The position numbers and the translations under genes are program-made. From JAICLK01 sp963810525 (GTDB lineage Bacteria > Patescibacteriota > Saccharimonadia > Saccharimonadales > UBA4665), in the NCBI GenBank assembly GCA_963810525.1, contig CAWENB010000003.1, forward strand, positions 620,001 to 684,000: a stretch of DNA of 64,000 bases, written 5' to 3'. Below, in pieces: positions 46,991 through 57,695 of the stretch. The stretch's first letter is position 1. Each line of letters starts with the position of its first letter. Below the pieces are notes generated by a model. That model was not told where the DNA came from. It searched no databases and was given only the letters and a program-made list of their open reading frames with translations.

Positions 46991-49900
46991 ATGGATGATA
47001 TAAAAACACCGCGACCAAGTCAGCGCCGGCCGCTGGCGTCGCAGCGCCGGGACTTTGTACGTCGTTCGGCGCCATCGCAAGCGGGCAGAGAAAGGTTTCA
47101 AACGCACTATCTACGTGCAAGGAATTCGGCGGCGACATCTAACGCAGAAGCGGCAACTCAGCAAAAGCAGCCATTCAAATTGGTAGTTCGATTTAGGCTG
47201 CCTCACCTGCGATTGCCGCACAGATTGCGTGTATACATTCATATCGCTGAAACGATGCTGTCGAACTTTGTACGAAAGGCAAAGGCCCGATACCCGGTGC
47301 TGCGAGATATGAAGGTGCGCACTTCAATGTGGATGGGCGTGGCAATCGTGGTGCTGGCGGAAATCATTACGATCGTACAACCGTACTTTACACAGCAGAA
47401 CGTTTACGCACTCGGTGCGGCCGGTAACTTGCTCTCGCCGGTAAACCAACTGATGGCCGATAAACTGAAATATGATAGCAAGCAACAGGTATATAACTTC
47501 AATCAGAACTATAGCCCGCTGCCACACAGTACGCTTGGCGCGACTGGCCCGCAAATTGAAGCGGCGGCCTATCAGAACCCTAGCGAAGGCATATCAGTAA
47601 CCGACCCGCAAAATCAAATTGATTTCACCATGACGCCGAAGTTCAACCTGCTGCCGGGCTTGCAGGATGGGAACCGGGTTGTATATCCAATGTCAGGCAA
47701 TGGCGGCTGGGCAGTATATACCATGCACAGTATTGGAGTGAAGGAGGATTTATTACTTACTCGGGCGAGCGGTAACCAAATGACATTTGATTATACGATT
47801 GGGCTTGGCGATACCCTAAAGGCAAAAGCGCAGCGCGATGGCAGTATAGCAATCTACGGCAATACCATGCTCAGCGGTAACGTCGCGACCGGCACTAGCA
47901 AGGATGCCGAGCTGTTGCAAAAGGCACGACAAAATGCGCCAAAGAACACCTTACTATTTACAATTCCGGCACCTACAATTAAGGAGCGGGGAGGGGCAAA
48001 GGCAAGCGTGCAAGCAAAGTACTCACTGGTAGGTAACTTGCTGCGCCTCAATGTAACCGGCTTGGGCAACGCTCAGTTCCCAATGACGATAGATCCGAGT
48101 ATTTTTGTTACCACCGCCCAGCAATTTATGAACGGCAATAACGAAACAAATGTGGATTTTGATGTGGCCGATCAGTTGATTGAAAAGGGTCCGACCACCG
48201 GCGCACGATTTGATGACTGGCAGGGGCTTACGAATTTGCCCAACGCGGTATCAGGCGAAGGTATGGTGGCGGCCGGCGGATTTGTCTATTCGATTGGCGG
48301 TACGGCTTTCAATGGTCAAATATTTTCCAGCGCTGGAAACTCAACCTATCACGTTCCGAGCGGAGTCAGTACTATTACAGTGAAAGCTTGGGGTGGTGGC
48401 GGTGGCGGTGGTGCAGGCAACGGCAGCACTGGATCCGGTGGCAATGGTGGCGGCAGCGGCTTTGCGCAAGCCGATTTAACGGTCTCTCCGGGTGAGACAT
48501 TAAATGTCATAGTTGGAAGTGGTGGTAATGCAGGTGGGTCCAATCGTAACGCCGGTGACGGTGGCGGTTTTTCGGCAGTCCAGCGAAGCTCTACCTATCT
48601 TATACAGGCTGGCGGTGGCGGTGGCGGTGGCGGTGGCAACACTTCCACCTCCGGTGGTGCTGGCGGGCCTGGCGGATGCGGAACATCTGGTACGTCATGC
48701 AATGGAACTGCTGGAACTGGTGGGGCAGGAGGTGGTGGTAGCACGAGTGGCGGGTCGGCCGGATCTGCTGGTACTGGTGGTCACGCCGGAGCGGCTGGTG
48801 TAGCAAATGCCGGTGGTGACGCTGGTGGTTCATCGACGAGTTGTAATACGAATATCACCGGTACTGGTGATGCTTCGGGTGGCTATGGCGGCGGCGGAAA
48901 GGGCGGTAATGCCGGTTCCTGTGAAGGCGGTGGCGGTGGCGGTGGCGGTCGCTTTGGCGGTGGCGGTGGCGGTAGTGCAAATACCAGCAGTAACCGGACT
49001 GGCGGTGGCGGTGGTGGTGGTAGCGATTTAGTAACTGGTGCAAATACTACCGAAACGGCTGGCTCTGGCACGACGCAAGGTAATAGCTCAGATGGCTATA
49101 ATAACGGTGCGGGTAAAGGCGGAAGCGGCGGTACCTCGAATACTAGCGATTCTGCCGGTGCGGCCGGACTGGTGGCGGTATATGTTACTGGCAGTTCTAC
49201 CGTGAACAGCGCTGCTGTGAACTGGGAGCAAATAAACCCAAACGACGGTACGTTCGAAAGTCCAAACCCAGGGACTGGCGCTTGCTCCGGCTGGTGTAGT
49301 AACTCGGCGTATAACTTACCACAATCGCTCACCAACTTTTCACTTGAAGCCTACAACGGCTTTTTGTATGCGCTTGGCGGCGAGGACAGCAGCTGTACTA
49401 CGACCAACGGTACGGGTGACGGCGGTATCTGCGATACGGTATATATAGCCAAGCTGGGCGCCAATGGCGAACCGCAATTATGGACGCCCAATGGAGGGAC
49501 GCCGTCGTATTGGTATAGAGGGACTAATCTTAGCTCACCGCGTAGTATGGAGGGCGCGGTGGCGTATCAAAACCGCATGTATTTATTGGGCGGCAAAACG
49601 AGCAGTGGCGGCGTGCAATCCGTAGTCAGCACGGTCGAAGAAGCTGATATCACCGGACCGGGTACACTGACGTCGTGGACGACAACCGGTATGGTGACAT
49701 TGCGAGATCCCAATACACCAAGCAGCACGCTGGCTCGTTATGGTTTTGGCGCTCAAGTTTACAATGGACACATTTACGTCATAGGCGGCGCCAGCAGTAT
49801 CGGCGGGGCGCCAATGAGCAGCTCGCAATATATCACGCTTAATTCCGACGGCACCATGGCAGGGATCTGGATTACGACGACAAGCATCACGAACTTCAGC

Positions 49901-52900
49901 GGTTCGACAGAAGGCAAAATAACCGAAGGCGGTAATTTTACCGCCGTATGGGGGGCGTATATCTATATAGTCGGCGGCTGTACGGCGGTTAACGGCAGCG
50001 GGTACTGTACGACGGTAGGCAATGATACCGAGCTTGCCAGCATTAATGCTGATGGAAGTCTGGACCAATGGAATGCAATCGATACAAGCCTGGTATCTGA
50101 TACACGCATGAGCTATGGACTCGTCGCCTGGCAGGATTCACTCTATGAATTCGGTGGTTGCACGGCTCAGAATGGTTCAACCGGTGCTTGTACGGGTTCA
50201 CTCAATACGACGGAGTGCAGCGGTGATGTAAATAGCGATTGTTCTATCGACCAGGATGGTGATGCTTCGACGGTGGCGTCATCAGTGGCAAGCGGAACGG
50301 CACCGTGCTCCGGCGGCAGCCCGTATGATTGTAATCTACCATCTTCAGTCGGTAACTTATTGGACGAAACTATAATCATGAATGGCTATCTGTATATTAT
50401 GGGTGGTTGTACGACTAACTCTTGTTCAAGTGGGGTATCTACGGGTGTCACATATCAGGCTATTGCTAGTAACGGCAGCCTGCAGAGACCGGCAACGTGT
50501 GCCGGCTCCTATACTGATTCATATTGTGTAAGTTCATCCTCTTTGCCCGTTGGTCTGGCGGCCGCCGGCACGGCAGTATTCAATGGTCGCATCTATCTTG
50601 TCGGCGGCTTTAATACCGGAACGAATATTTACTATGTATCTGTCAATTCCGACGGTAGCCTTGGCGCCTGGTCATCTCCGGTTACTATCAGTAGCATAAC
50701 AACCCCCTCGATTACGACGCTGACGTATGATTATGCCTATGCCCGTGCGAACCCCTCATCGGCCGGAACTAATCCGGGAAATTTATACATAATCGGTGGC
50801 TGTGAAGACGGCGCAGTCGGCTGCTCCAGCTATTCCGCGGCTGTTTATAAGTGCAATATAGGGACAAGCGGCGCTCCTGCAGGCTGCAATACGTCAGGCC
50901 AAGTGCAGCTCGGCACCATACCCGATAATGGCGGAACCTGCGGAGCTGGACTTGGCGCCATGGTGGGAACCGTTTATGCAAATTACATTTACCTTGTCGG
51001 GGGTCTAACGCCGAATTGTACCGACCTTACGACAGCCCGTTATGCCAAATTTGATAATAGTAACAATATCGTAACGGTCGGCTCGGGGTGGGTAGAAGGG
51101 TCCAATCAAACGGCGATTGGGCGTAGGCGCGGATCAGGTTTTGGCTACAATGGCTATCTGTATGTAGTTGGCGGATACGACGGAACAACCGGAATTGTAG
51201 CTGATATTGAATTCGCAAAGATCAATGTGAGCGATGGCAGTTGGGGGCCGTGGAATGTTTCGAGCGTGAGTATTAATAATGGCAATGGGCAATGGGGGCT
51301 TAGCGTTCCAGTGTCAAACTCCTACGCTTACGTGGTTGGCGGATGTACTACGGGTGCGGCACCGAGCAGCTGTACGGCTCGAACGAGTGTTACGCAGACT
51401 TTCCAAGTTTACAATAATGACAGCGGCTCGCCGGCCGGATATAGTACCTCGGCTAATACGTATAGCACGGATGCTAATAGAATTGGGGTGACTTCTGCCA
51501 TTATGAACGGCTACATATATGTAGCGGGCGGCTGCACGGCGATTGACTGCAGCAGCATTAGCAGCAATGTATCGTATGCCGCGCTGGATGCAAACGGCGG
51601 CGTGGGAAGCTGGTCTAGTACAACTGGATCGTTGCCGGCAGCAAGGGCTTGGGGCAAGTTAGAGGCGGCCGGAGGTACGCTTTACTATATCGGCGGCCAG
51701 GACGGCACGTTTACAAGCCAGTCAGCGGTGTACTATGGGACACCCTCATCGGGAAATATTTCATCGTGGAGTACGGCTACGAACGCTTTGCCGGCGGCAG
51801 TCTCAGATTTTGGCGCAGCAGTGTGGAACAATCGCCTATACGTTCTTGGCGGTGCCAACGGTAACGCCGGGACAGTAAGTTATACGACCCACGGAAGCTA
51901 TACCTATAAAGTACCGACAGGTGTGTCGAGTGCAACCATCAAGGCTTGGGGAGCTGGTGGCGGTGGTGGCACGGGTTACAGCGGTAGTGGTAGCGGCGGA
52001 GCTGGTGGCGGTGGTGGTTTTGCGCAGGACACAGTGACCGTGACGGGTGGGTCAACGCTAACCGTGACGGTTGGCTCTGGTGGAAATGTTAACTCAGCTG
52101 CAAGTAATGGTGGCAACGGCGGTGGCTTCTCGAGTGTACAGCAAAGTGGTACATACGTTATTCAAGCCGGCGGCGGTGGCGGCGGCGGTGGCGCCAACGG
52201 TACGGTCAGCGGCGGTGCCGGCGGTGCCGGCGGCGGTTCAAGTGGCGTAACTGGTAGCAATGCCTTGACTGGTGGTCATGGTGGTGCGCAAGGTACGACT
52301 TCGGCGGGTGGAACTGGCGGCGCAACCGGCTCTGGCGGTGTTGCCGGAGCAACCGGTGCGGCAAATGCTGGTGGTGATGCAGGAGGGTCTTTGACAAACT
52401 GTACAACTTCGGTCGCCGGTCGTACCGGAGGTGCTGGTGGAAACGGCGGTGGCGGTATGGGTGGCAACGTTACTGCTTGCGAGGGCGGTGGTGGCGGCGG
52501 TGGCGGCCGTTTTGGCGGCGGTGGCGGCGGCAGTAATAATGCAGCCAATAGTGGTGGTGGTGGCGGCGGTGGCGGCAGTGATCTGGTATCCGGTAGTGGC
52601 CAGACGCAGACTGCTGGCTCGGGTACGACTCCAGGCAATAATACTGATACGTCAATCGGTACGGCCGGTGTTGGAGGGGCGGGCACCACTGCGACAAGCG
52701 GTGCTACGGCCGGTACGGATGGCGAAGTCATTATTTCATTCGGCAGCAGTACTGACAGTAACTCGATATACATCAGCCCACAGCTTAACTCCGGCGGCAA
52801 TATTACGAGCAGCTGGACTACGTCATCTACCTCATTTAACGTTGCCCGCAGCGGCCTTACTGCTGTAGCGTATGCCAACAACCTCTACGTGTTGGGCGGG

Positions 52901-53926
52901 TTTGACGGCTCGAACTATTTGAGCGATGTACAGTATGCTTCGCTTGGCTACAAGACCGGCACCATATCCCAATCCGGCAATACGGTGACTGGTTCTGGGA
53001 CCGCTTGGACGAGCAGCCAGGTCGGCGATACCATTCAGTATAGTGATGGCTCGGTGGCGACTATTACGGGTTGGACTAGCGGCACCTCCATAACGGTTAG
53101 CGCAAACAAAACGGTTTCTAGTGGGAGTATATACGTTATTCAAGATGGTTCGGTGGGATCGTTTAGCTATACCACCAGCTTGCCCACGCCGATTACCGAT
53201 TCTAGCGGCTTTGCCGTGAACGGCTACATGTACCTCATCGGTGGCGCGACCGCTACGACGACGTGTGCGCCGGTAACCCTGGCGGCGCCAATTAGTGCGA
53301 ATACCAGCATTGCTACCGGCAACAACCCTACCGGGGTGGGCGATTGGTATCAAACAAATTCTGAATATACGGGCAATCGTGCCAGTGGTGCGGCGGTATA
53401 TTCCGGCGGCAAGGCGTACGTGCTTGGCGGCGCGTGCGGCAATACCTATGCCAGTCCGGTTACACAACAAACGGCGCTACTCTCCCAGCCGCAGGTTGCA
53501 CAGTATTCCATCATGTTTGATACCAACACGGACGTGTATCCGCAGAAGTGGCTATTAAACGGTGTCGACAACTCCATTGGCGCGCAGTGGCAGCTGAGTT
53601 ACCGTTCGCAATCGATTACAACGCAGTGTAACAGTTCGGCTATGACCACCTGGGGGCAGACTACTAACTTTGGAAACGTTACTCTCGATACTCCCGGCGT
53701 GTATAATGCCTTGAATGGTAGCGGCGCGAATATGAATTGTGCCAGATTCTACTATATGTACGTATCGATTGATAGCTCCGAAGCCTACGGCTATCCGGAC
53801 GACGTGACACGCGGTCCGACCATTACTGACCTTACGCTCGAAAAGTCAGACGACCCGTCCAAGCGCCTGATGCACGGCCGAACCTTTACCGGCGAACTCC
53901 AGCAGCCGGATGACACACCGTTCTAA
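46991..53926 (+). CDS. Giant membrane-anchored kelch and glycine-rich surface protein (2311 aa)
   Basis: Residues 1-110 are Arg-rich and cytoplasmic; one membrane helix (about 112-130) then leaves more than 2100 residues outside. After a unique domain (about 140-410) the protein alternates many kelch-type blades (NGYLYVVGG-, NGHIYVIGG-like) with two long glycine-rich domains (about 445-735 and 1630-1920). Each of those begins with a similar FSSAG...YHVPSGVSTITVKAWG or SYTYKVPTGVSSATIKAWG strand. A short GTISQSGNTVTGSGTAW...VGDTI module (about 1990-2050) resembles one in the giant fibre proteins. The C-terminal ~130 residues form a Cys-containing beta domain. It starts with MDDI, as does the next membrane protein. 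Function unknown; a large propeller/scaffold adhesin is a fair guess. AGGGG immediately precedes ATG 46991. Confidence 0.78.
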   Translation: MDDIKTPRPSQRRPLASQRRDFVRRSAPSQAGRERFQTHYLRARNSAATSNAEAATQQKQPFKLVVRFRLPHLRLPHRLRVYIHIAETMLSNFVRKAKARYPVLRDMKVRTSMWMGVAIVVLAEIITIVQPYFTQQNVYALGAAGNLLSPVNQLMADKLKYDSKQQVYNFNQNYSPLPHSTLGATGPQIEAAAYQNPSEGISVTDPQNQIDFTMTPKFNLLPGLQDGNRVVYPMSGNGGWAVYTMHSIGVKEDLLLTRASGNQMTFDYTIGLGDTLKAKAQRDGSIAIYGNTMLSGNVATGTSKDAELLQKARQNAPKNTLLFTIPAPTIKERGGAKASVQAKYSLVGNLLRLNVTGLGNAQFPMTIDPSIFVTTAQQFMNGNNETNVDFDVADQLIEKGPTTGARFDDWQGLTNLPNAVSGEGMVAAGGFVYSIGGTAFNGQIFSSAGNSTYHVPSGVSTITVKAWGGGGGGGAGNGSTGSGGNGGGSGFAQADLTVSPGETLNVIVGSGGNAGGSNRNAGDGGGFSAVQRSSTYLIQAGGGGGGGGGNTSTSGGAGGPGGCGTSGTSCNGTAGTGGAGGGGSTSGGSAGSAGTGGHAGAAGVANAGGDAGGSSTSCNTNITGTGDASGGYGGGGKGGNAGSCEGGGGGGGGRFGGGGGGSANTSSNRTGGGGGGGSDLVTGANTTETAGSGTTQGNSSDGYNNGAGKGGSGGTSNTSDSAGAAGLVAVYVTGSSTVNSAAVNWEQINPNDGTFESPNPGTGACSGWCSNSAYNLPQSLTNFSLEAYNGFLYALGGEDSSCTTTNGTGDGGICDTVYIAKLGANGEPQLWTPNGGTPSYWYRGTNLSSPRSMEGAVAYQNRMYLLGGKTSSGGVQSVVSTVEEADITGPGTLTSWTTTGMVTLRDPNTPSSTLARYGFGAQVYNGHIYVIGGASSIGGAPMSSSQYITLNSDGTMAGIWITTTSITNFSGSTEGKITEGGNFTAVWGAYIYIVGGCTAVNGSGYCTTVGNDTELASINADGSLDQWNAIDTSLVSDTRMSYGLVAWQDSLYEFGGCTAQNGSTGACTGSLNTTECSGDVNSDCSIDQDGDASTVASSVASGTAPCSGGSPYDCNLPSSVGNLLDETIIMNGYLYIMGGCTTNSCSSGVSTGVTYQAIASNGSLQRPATCAGSYTDSYCVSSSSLPVGLAAAGTAVFNGRIYLVGGFNTGTNIYYVSVNSDGSLGAWSSPVTISSITTPSITTLTYDYAYARANPSSAGTNPGNLYIIGGCEDGAVGCSSYSAAVYKCNIGTSGAPAGCNTSGQVQLGTIPDNGGTCGAGLGAMVGTVYANYIYLVGGLTPNCTDLTTARYAKFDNSNNIVTVGSGWVEGSNQTAIGRRRGSGFGYNGYLYVVGGYDGTTGIVADIEFAKINVSDGSWGPWNVSSVSINNGNGQWGLSVPVSNSYAYVVGGCTTGAAPSSCTARTSVTQTFQVYNNDSGSPAGYSTSANTYSTDANRIGVTSAIMNGYIYVAGGCTAIDCSSISSNVSYAALDANGGVGSWSSTTGSLPAARAWGKLEAAGGTLYYIGGQDGTFTSQSAVYYGTPSSGNISSWSTATNALPAAVSDFGAAVWNNRLYVLGGANGNAGTVSYTTHGSYTYKVPTGVSSATIKAWGAGGGGGTGYSGSGSGGAGGGGGFAQDTVTVTGGSTLTVTVGSGGNVNSAASNGGNGGGFSSVQQSGTYVIQAGGGGGGGGANGTVSGGAGGAGGGSSGVTGSNALTGGHGGAQGTTSAGGTGGATGSGGVAGATGAANAGGDAGGSLTNCTTSVAGRTGGAGGNGGGGMGGNVTACEGGGGGGGGRFGGGGGGSNNAANSGGGGGGGGSDLVSGSGQTQTAGSGTTPGNNTDTSIGTAGVGGAGTTATSGATAGTDGEVIISFGSSTDSNSIYISPQLNSGGNITSSWTTSSTSFNVARSGLTAVAYANNLYVLGGFDGSNYLSDVQYASLGYKTGTISQSGNTVTGSGTAWTSSQVGDTIQYSDGSVATITGWTSGTSITVSANKTVSSGSIYVIQDGSVGSFSYTTSLPTPITDSSGFAVNGYMYLIGGATATTTCAPVTLAAPISANTSIATGNNPTGVGDWYQTNSEYTGNRASGAAVYSGGKAYVLGGACGNTYASPVTQQTALLSQPQVAQYSIMFDTNTDVYPQKWLLNGVDNSIGAQWQLSYRSQSITTQCNSSAMTTWGQTTNFGNVTLDTPGVYNALNGSGANMNCARFYYMYVSIDSSEAYGYPDDVTRGPTITDLTLEKSDDPSKRLMHGRTFTGELQQPDDTPF

Positions 53927-53937
53927 AATGGCTAAGG

Positions 53938-53943
53938 TATACT
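53938..53943 (+). promoter_or_regulatory. -10 element of the 334-aa membrane protein gene
   Basis: TATACT (53938-53943), 7 nt before ATG 53951, with no Shine-Dalgarno and no clear -35. The context GGTATACTAAT recurs at 62410-62420 before the paralogous gene. Confidence 0.5.
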
Positions 53944-53950
53944 AATTGTA

Positions 53951-54955
53951 ATGGACGATATTCGGGGAAAACAGACGAAGCGGCATCATATGCAGCTGCG
54001 ACGCGGAGCCGATGGGCGGCTACGTTCGGCTGGCGAGGACGCAGACATTGGCGACCTGTGGGCGCAGCAGCAACGCAATCGACTGGCTGAGGCGATTGAA
54101 GAAGACAAGAAGAAAGCGGCACGGGATCGACTGCGTAAAGAGCGTGGATTTGTCGGCATAGCGACGAATGAATTGTCCAAAATTTCGTCAAAGCTCACGA
54201 CAAGTCTATTTGGCGAACGCGCCACCAAGAAGCCGCCGACGAAGCAGGTGTCACGCACAAACTCGCCGGCCGTGCAACCGCAAGTGCGTCCGGCCGAAAC
54301 TAAATTGGTCGAAATCAATATTGCCATGCCCTCGCTGCCAAATGCCTCAAAGGCTTTTCGGTGGCTTAATCCTCCCGTATGGTCCAGATCTGCCAAGAGG
54401 AGTTTGTCGAAGCTTAATAGAAAAAAGTCGCTCCTGGTAGCTGGTGGGGCTGTTTTGATAGCGATGCTGGTGTCCGGTGTTTACAATTTTTATAGCAATA
54501 AAAAGGCAGTCTACCAAAACGTGAGCCAAAATTCGGTGCAGTCAACAGCCGATTCCGGCAGCCGGCTGCAGCAGGGAACGCCGAACTACACGACGCTGCT
54601 GCCAGCCGGAAAGAGCGTTAGCGAGTTAGGCGGTTGGTACAAGGTGAGCCCGCCCGGCAAAAGCCCGGTTTATGCCTATGTAGACAAGATAGATGGCGCG
54701 AGTATCGATGTGACTGAGCAGCCGCTACCGGCCAATTTCCAAGCCAATACGGCCGTGAAGATTTCCCAACTTGCACAAGGGTATGGCGACACCCAAAAGC
54801 TCGACTTACATGGCGGCAAAAATGCCTATGTTGGTACCTCGAACGACGGTACGCAGTCGCTGATTACGAGCGACGACAACCTGCTCATCCTTATCAAGGC
54901 CTCTTCGCCGCTGACAGTCAACCAATGGTCGGGCTATGTAGGCTCTTTGCAGTAG
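53951..54955 (+). CDS. Single-pass membrane protein paired with giant surface genes, paralog 1
   Basis: A 334-aa protein with an N-terminal cytoplasmic part (1-158), one membrane helix (about 160-180) and an external domain (about 190-334). The cytoplasmic part has a conserved motif shared with the second paralog: GEDADIGDLWAQQQRNRLAE followed by an Arg/Lys-rich helix LRKERGFVGIA. The external domain contains GGWYKVSPPGKSPVYAYVDKIDG and a KLDLHGGKNAYVG stretch, also shared. There is no enzymatic motif. It starts 24 bp after the kelch/glycine-rich gene. The position next to exported giants suggests a role in their assembly, anchoring or display; this is inference. I do not recognise the family. 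Confidence 0.7.
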   Translation: MDDIRGKQTKRHHMQLRRGADGRLRSAGEDADIGDLWAQQQRNRLAEAIEEDKKKAARDRLRKERGFVGIATNELSKISSKLTTSLFGERATKKPPTKQVSRTNSPAVQPQVRPAETKLVEINIAMPSLPNASKAFRWLNPPVWSRSAKRSLSKLNRKKSLLVAGGAVLIAMLVSGVYNFYSNKKAVYQNVSQNSVQSTADSGSRLQQGTPNYTTLLPAGKSVSELGGWYKVSPPGKSPVYAYVDKIDGASIDVTEQPLPANFQANTAVKISQLAQGYGDTQKLDLHGGKNAYVGTSNDGTQSLITSDDNLLILIKASSPLTVNQWSGYVGSLQ

Positions 54956-55159
54956 CGGGTGGGCGCCGCCAAGTCCAGCTGCCGATAACGCAGCCGAGAA
55001 GGCGGCCTCGGGCTGCTAGAACAGAATGGCTTTGTGGTTGTGGATAAGATTGTACTTCGCGTGATAATCGTTGTGTGATACGCAACGCAGTCCGGAGGTA
55101 TTACGTTGGTATTTCAGTTAGAAAATCTCCCAAAGCAGCGGAGCCGTATAAACGTTATA

Positions 55160-55179
55160 CGATTTACAACGGAATTTCA
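55160..55179 (+). promoter_or_regulatory. Conserved 20-bp box upstream of giant gene 3
   Basis: Identical to 36158-36177 although flanks differ. In both copies CGTTAT occurs just upstream. The remainder of 54956-55236 contains only a weak GC-rich hairpin without a T tract. Confidence 0.5.
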
Positions 55180-55236
55180 GAAATTGTCATCCGTTTTTCA
55201 GTATATTTTGAACACTAATTTACAGTCAATTATCCA

Positions 55237-55379
55237 TTGCCTTCAGGTATAGCGCTAATGGATAATAGGCATTATGGATTGGTGGAAATTCTTCGGGATT
55301 TCTGTTCATCCGTGCACAATACATATAAACACGGGGTCACTTAAAATCGTGGCACCACACAACACAAATCAACAACTAA
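55237..55379 (+). promoter_or_regulatory. Promoter and structured leader of giant gene 3
   Basis: TTGCCT (55237-55242), an 18-nt spacer and GATAAT (55261-55266). Outer stem ATGGAT/ATCCGT (55274-55279 with 55308-55313, one T-G wobble) and inner UUCG-capped stem (55285-55302), as in copy 2. The A/C-rich, SD-less run to ATG 55380 is unchanged. Confidence 0.78.
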
Positions 55380-57695
55380 ATGTTTAAACCAAAACCGCGA
55401 AAACCGGTTATGTTGGCTTTTGCGTTCAAGCTATATTACGGCTTTGTGCGCAGGCTAGGTAGTGTCTTCAAGCAGATATTTGGCTTACGAGGCGTCTTTA
55501 AGACTGCCTTCCGGCAAAATCATCACTTGCGGATAGCTGCTATTGTTACCTTCAAGCAAGATTGTGTTTGGAAGGGTACTGCTGTTAGTGCCCGGAAGAC
55601 AATTGGCGCTCTGAATGGCATGCTGTTTGTGTGTCTTGTGAAGAGTAGCCTCTTGAAAGGTATTGCTGTTAATACCCGCAAATATGCTGGCAAACTGAAG
55701 ACCGTTGCCACTATTACCTCACTCTCCCTCAGCTTCGCCTTCGCCTACATCTTCGCCTTTACCCCCGCCCAGTCTTACGCCGCCACCAACAACACCCTTA
55801 ACTTCCAGGCCAGATTGGAAAACGCCAGTGGCAGTATCGCTCCGGATGGTAACTACAACGTCTCCTTCCACCTCTTCAATGCTTCATCATCCAGCGGCAG
55901 TACCGACACCGGTTGTGGTACGGACAGTAATTGTCTGTGGAGTGAACAGTATACCTACAACAGCGGCGCCGGCAGCAGTGACGTCCGTATCCACGTGGCC
56001 AACGGCTACCTGAGTGTCAATCTCGGCAGTAACACTGCCTTCCCGGGTACCATCAACTGGGCCCAGAACTTATACCTCACCATGGACATCGGCGGTACCA
56101 GCGGCAGCAGTGTCACCTGGGACGGGCAGATGAGCCCCCGCATCCAGCTGACGGGCGTACCGTATGCCTTCCAGGCGTACAGTGCCAGCCAGCTCCAGGA
56201 ACTGCAGGGAACCTACACAGACACGCTGCAGTTCATGACCGACACCACGCAGGCCAACACCATCACCCTGCCTGACTTAGGCGGCAGCTTTGGCCTGTTG
56301 GCACTGCAGTCCTCCTCCCCGGGCACCCAGCAGACCGGTAACTTCAATATCTCCGGGACGGGGTTGCTCAATACCCTTGATGCTACGGGGAGTGGTACGG
56401 CCAACACCCTGACCATTGGTGCCGCCAACGCCTCAACTACGGGTGGCGGCATCAATCTAGGGACCAACGTGACGACCGGTGCCGTAACTATTGGTGGTAC
56501 CGGCACTACTGGTGCCATCACGCTCGGCCAAACCTCAACCGGCAACAATACCATCAACATTGGCGCTAGTGCCGGCAATACCTATACCCAGACGATTAAT
56601 ATTGGGACGAGCACCACCAATGGCTCTACCAGCAACGTCAATATCGGTCCCGGCACCAGCGGCACGGCTACCGGTACTACCACCATTGCCCAAAATGCCG
56701 TCATTGGCAGTAAAGCCGGCACCACCCTCACCGTCGGCCAGAACAACGTTCCCAACGCCAAGCTCAACGTCAACACTGGCAGTACGGTCGCCTTTAGGGC
56801 CTACCAGGCCGGCACCTATGATGTCGGCCAGTTCGCTGAGACCGGCACCGGTGTCGGTACGGTGACCACCAATGGTACGACTACCGTGACCGGCAGCAGT
56901 ACCCAGTTCACCCAGTACTTCCAGGTCGGTGATGTCATCCAGATCGGCAGCGTGCTGGCGACGGTAACCGCCATCTCGAGCGACACCAGCCTGACCACCT
57001 CGGTCAGCTTCGGCAGTGCCTCCGGCCAGACCTACTACCGCGGGGTAGTCGGAGCCGGTACGGTCACGACCTACGGCACGACCGCGATCGTCGGTAGCGG
57101 CACGAGCTTTACGACTACCTTCCAGCCAGGTGACAGTATCATGATCAATGGTGAATCAAACATCGGCACCATCGCTAGTATTACCGACAATACCCACTTG
57201 ACGCTCTACAGTGCGGCGGCCACTTCGGCTTCAGGCCTCTCCTACGCCCGCTACGGCTACGACCGCTTGGACATCAAGGCCAATGGCAATGTCGGTATCG
57301 GTACCAATAACTCATCGGCCGCCTTAATGATCCAGCCGACGGGGGTGGGTCAGACCGGGTTGCTGTTGCAGGCTGCCAATGGACAGACGGCTACGACTGC
57401 ACTCGTGAATGTGACCGACAGCAGCAGCAATGGCAGTAATACCTTACTGGGCGTTAATGTGAACAGCAGTAGCAGCGGCGGTACGGTCAACGTCGGCTAC
57501 ACCGGCAGCAGTGCGGTCAGCTCCACGGCCAATATTGGTACCGGCTACGGTGCCGCCCAGACCGTAAACATCGGCAACGGTGCTATCTCTTCCGGAAACA
57601 CCAATGTCAACATCGGCAATGGCAGTGTTACCGGTACCGGTGCCGAGGTTGTGGCAATCGGTACGACGAGCGGATCGAATAGTACCACGACCATC
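55248..57695 (+). repeat. Duplicated block A, copy in giant gene 3
   Basis: Partner of 36247-38694 (offset 19001, one difference noticed). It ends at the deletion junction CCATC. Confidence 0.88.

Noticed and set aside
48340..52760. Dense short GGT/GGC repeats that could look like a CRISPR or satellite array
   Set aside because: They are codon-level repeats of glycine-rich domains inside one intact frame; there are no fixed-length repeats with unique spacers.
54995..55016. Terminator after the 334-aa membrane protein gene
   Set aside because: A short CCGAG/CTCGG hairpin is followed by mixed sequence without a T tract.
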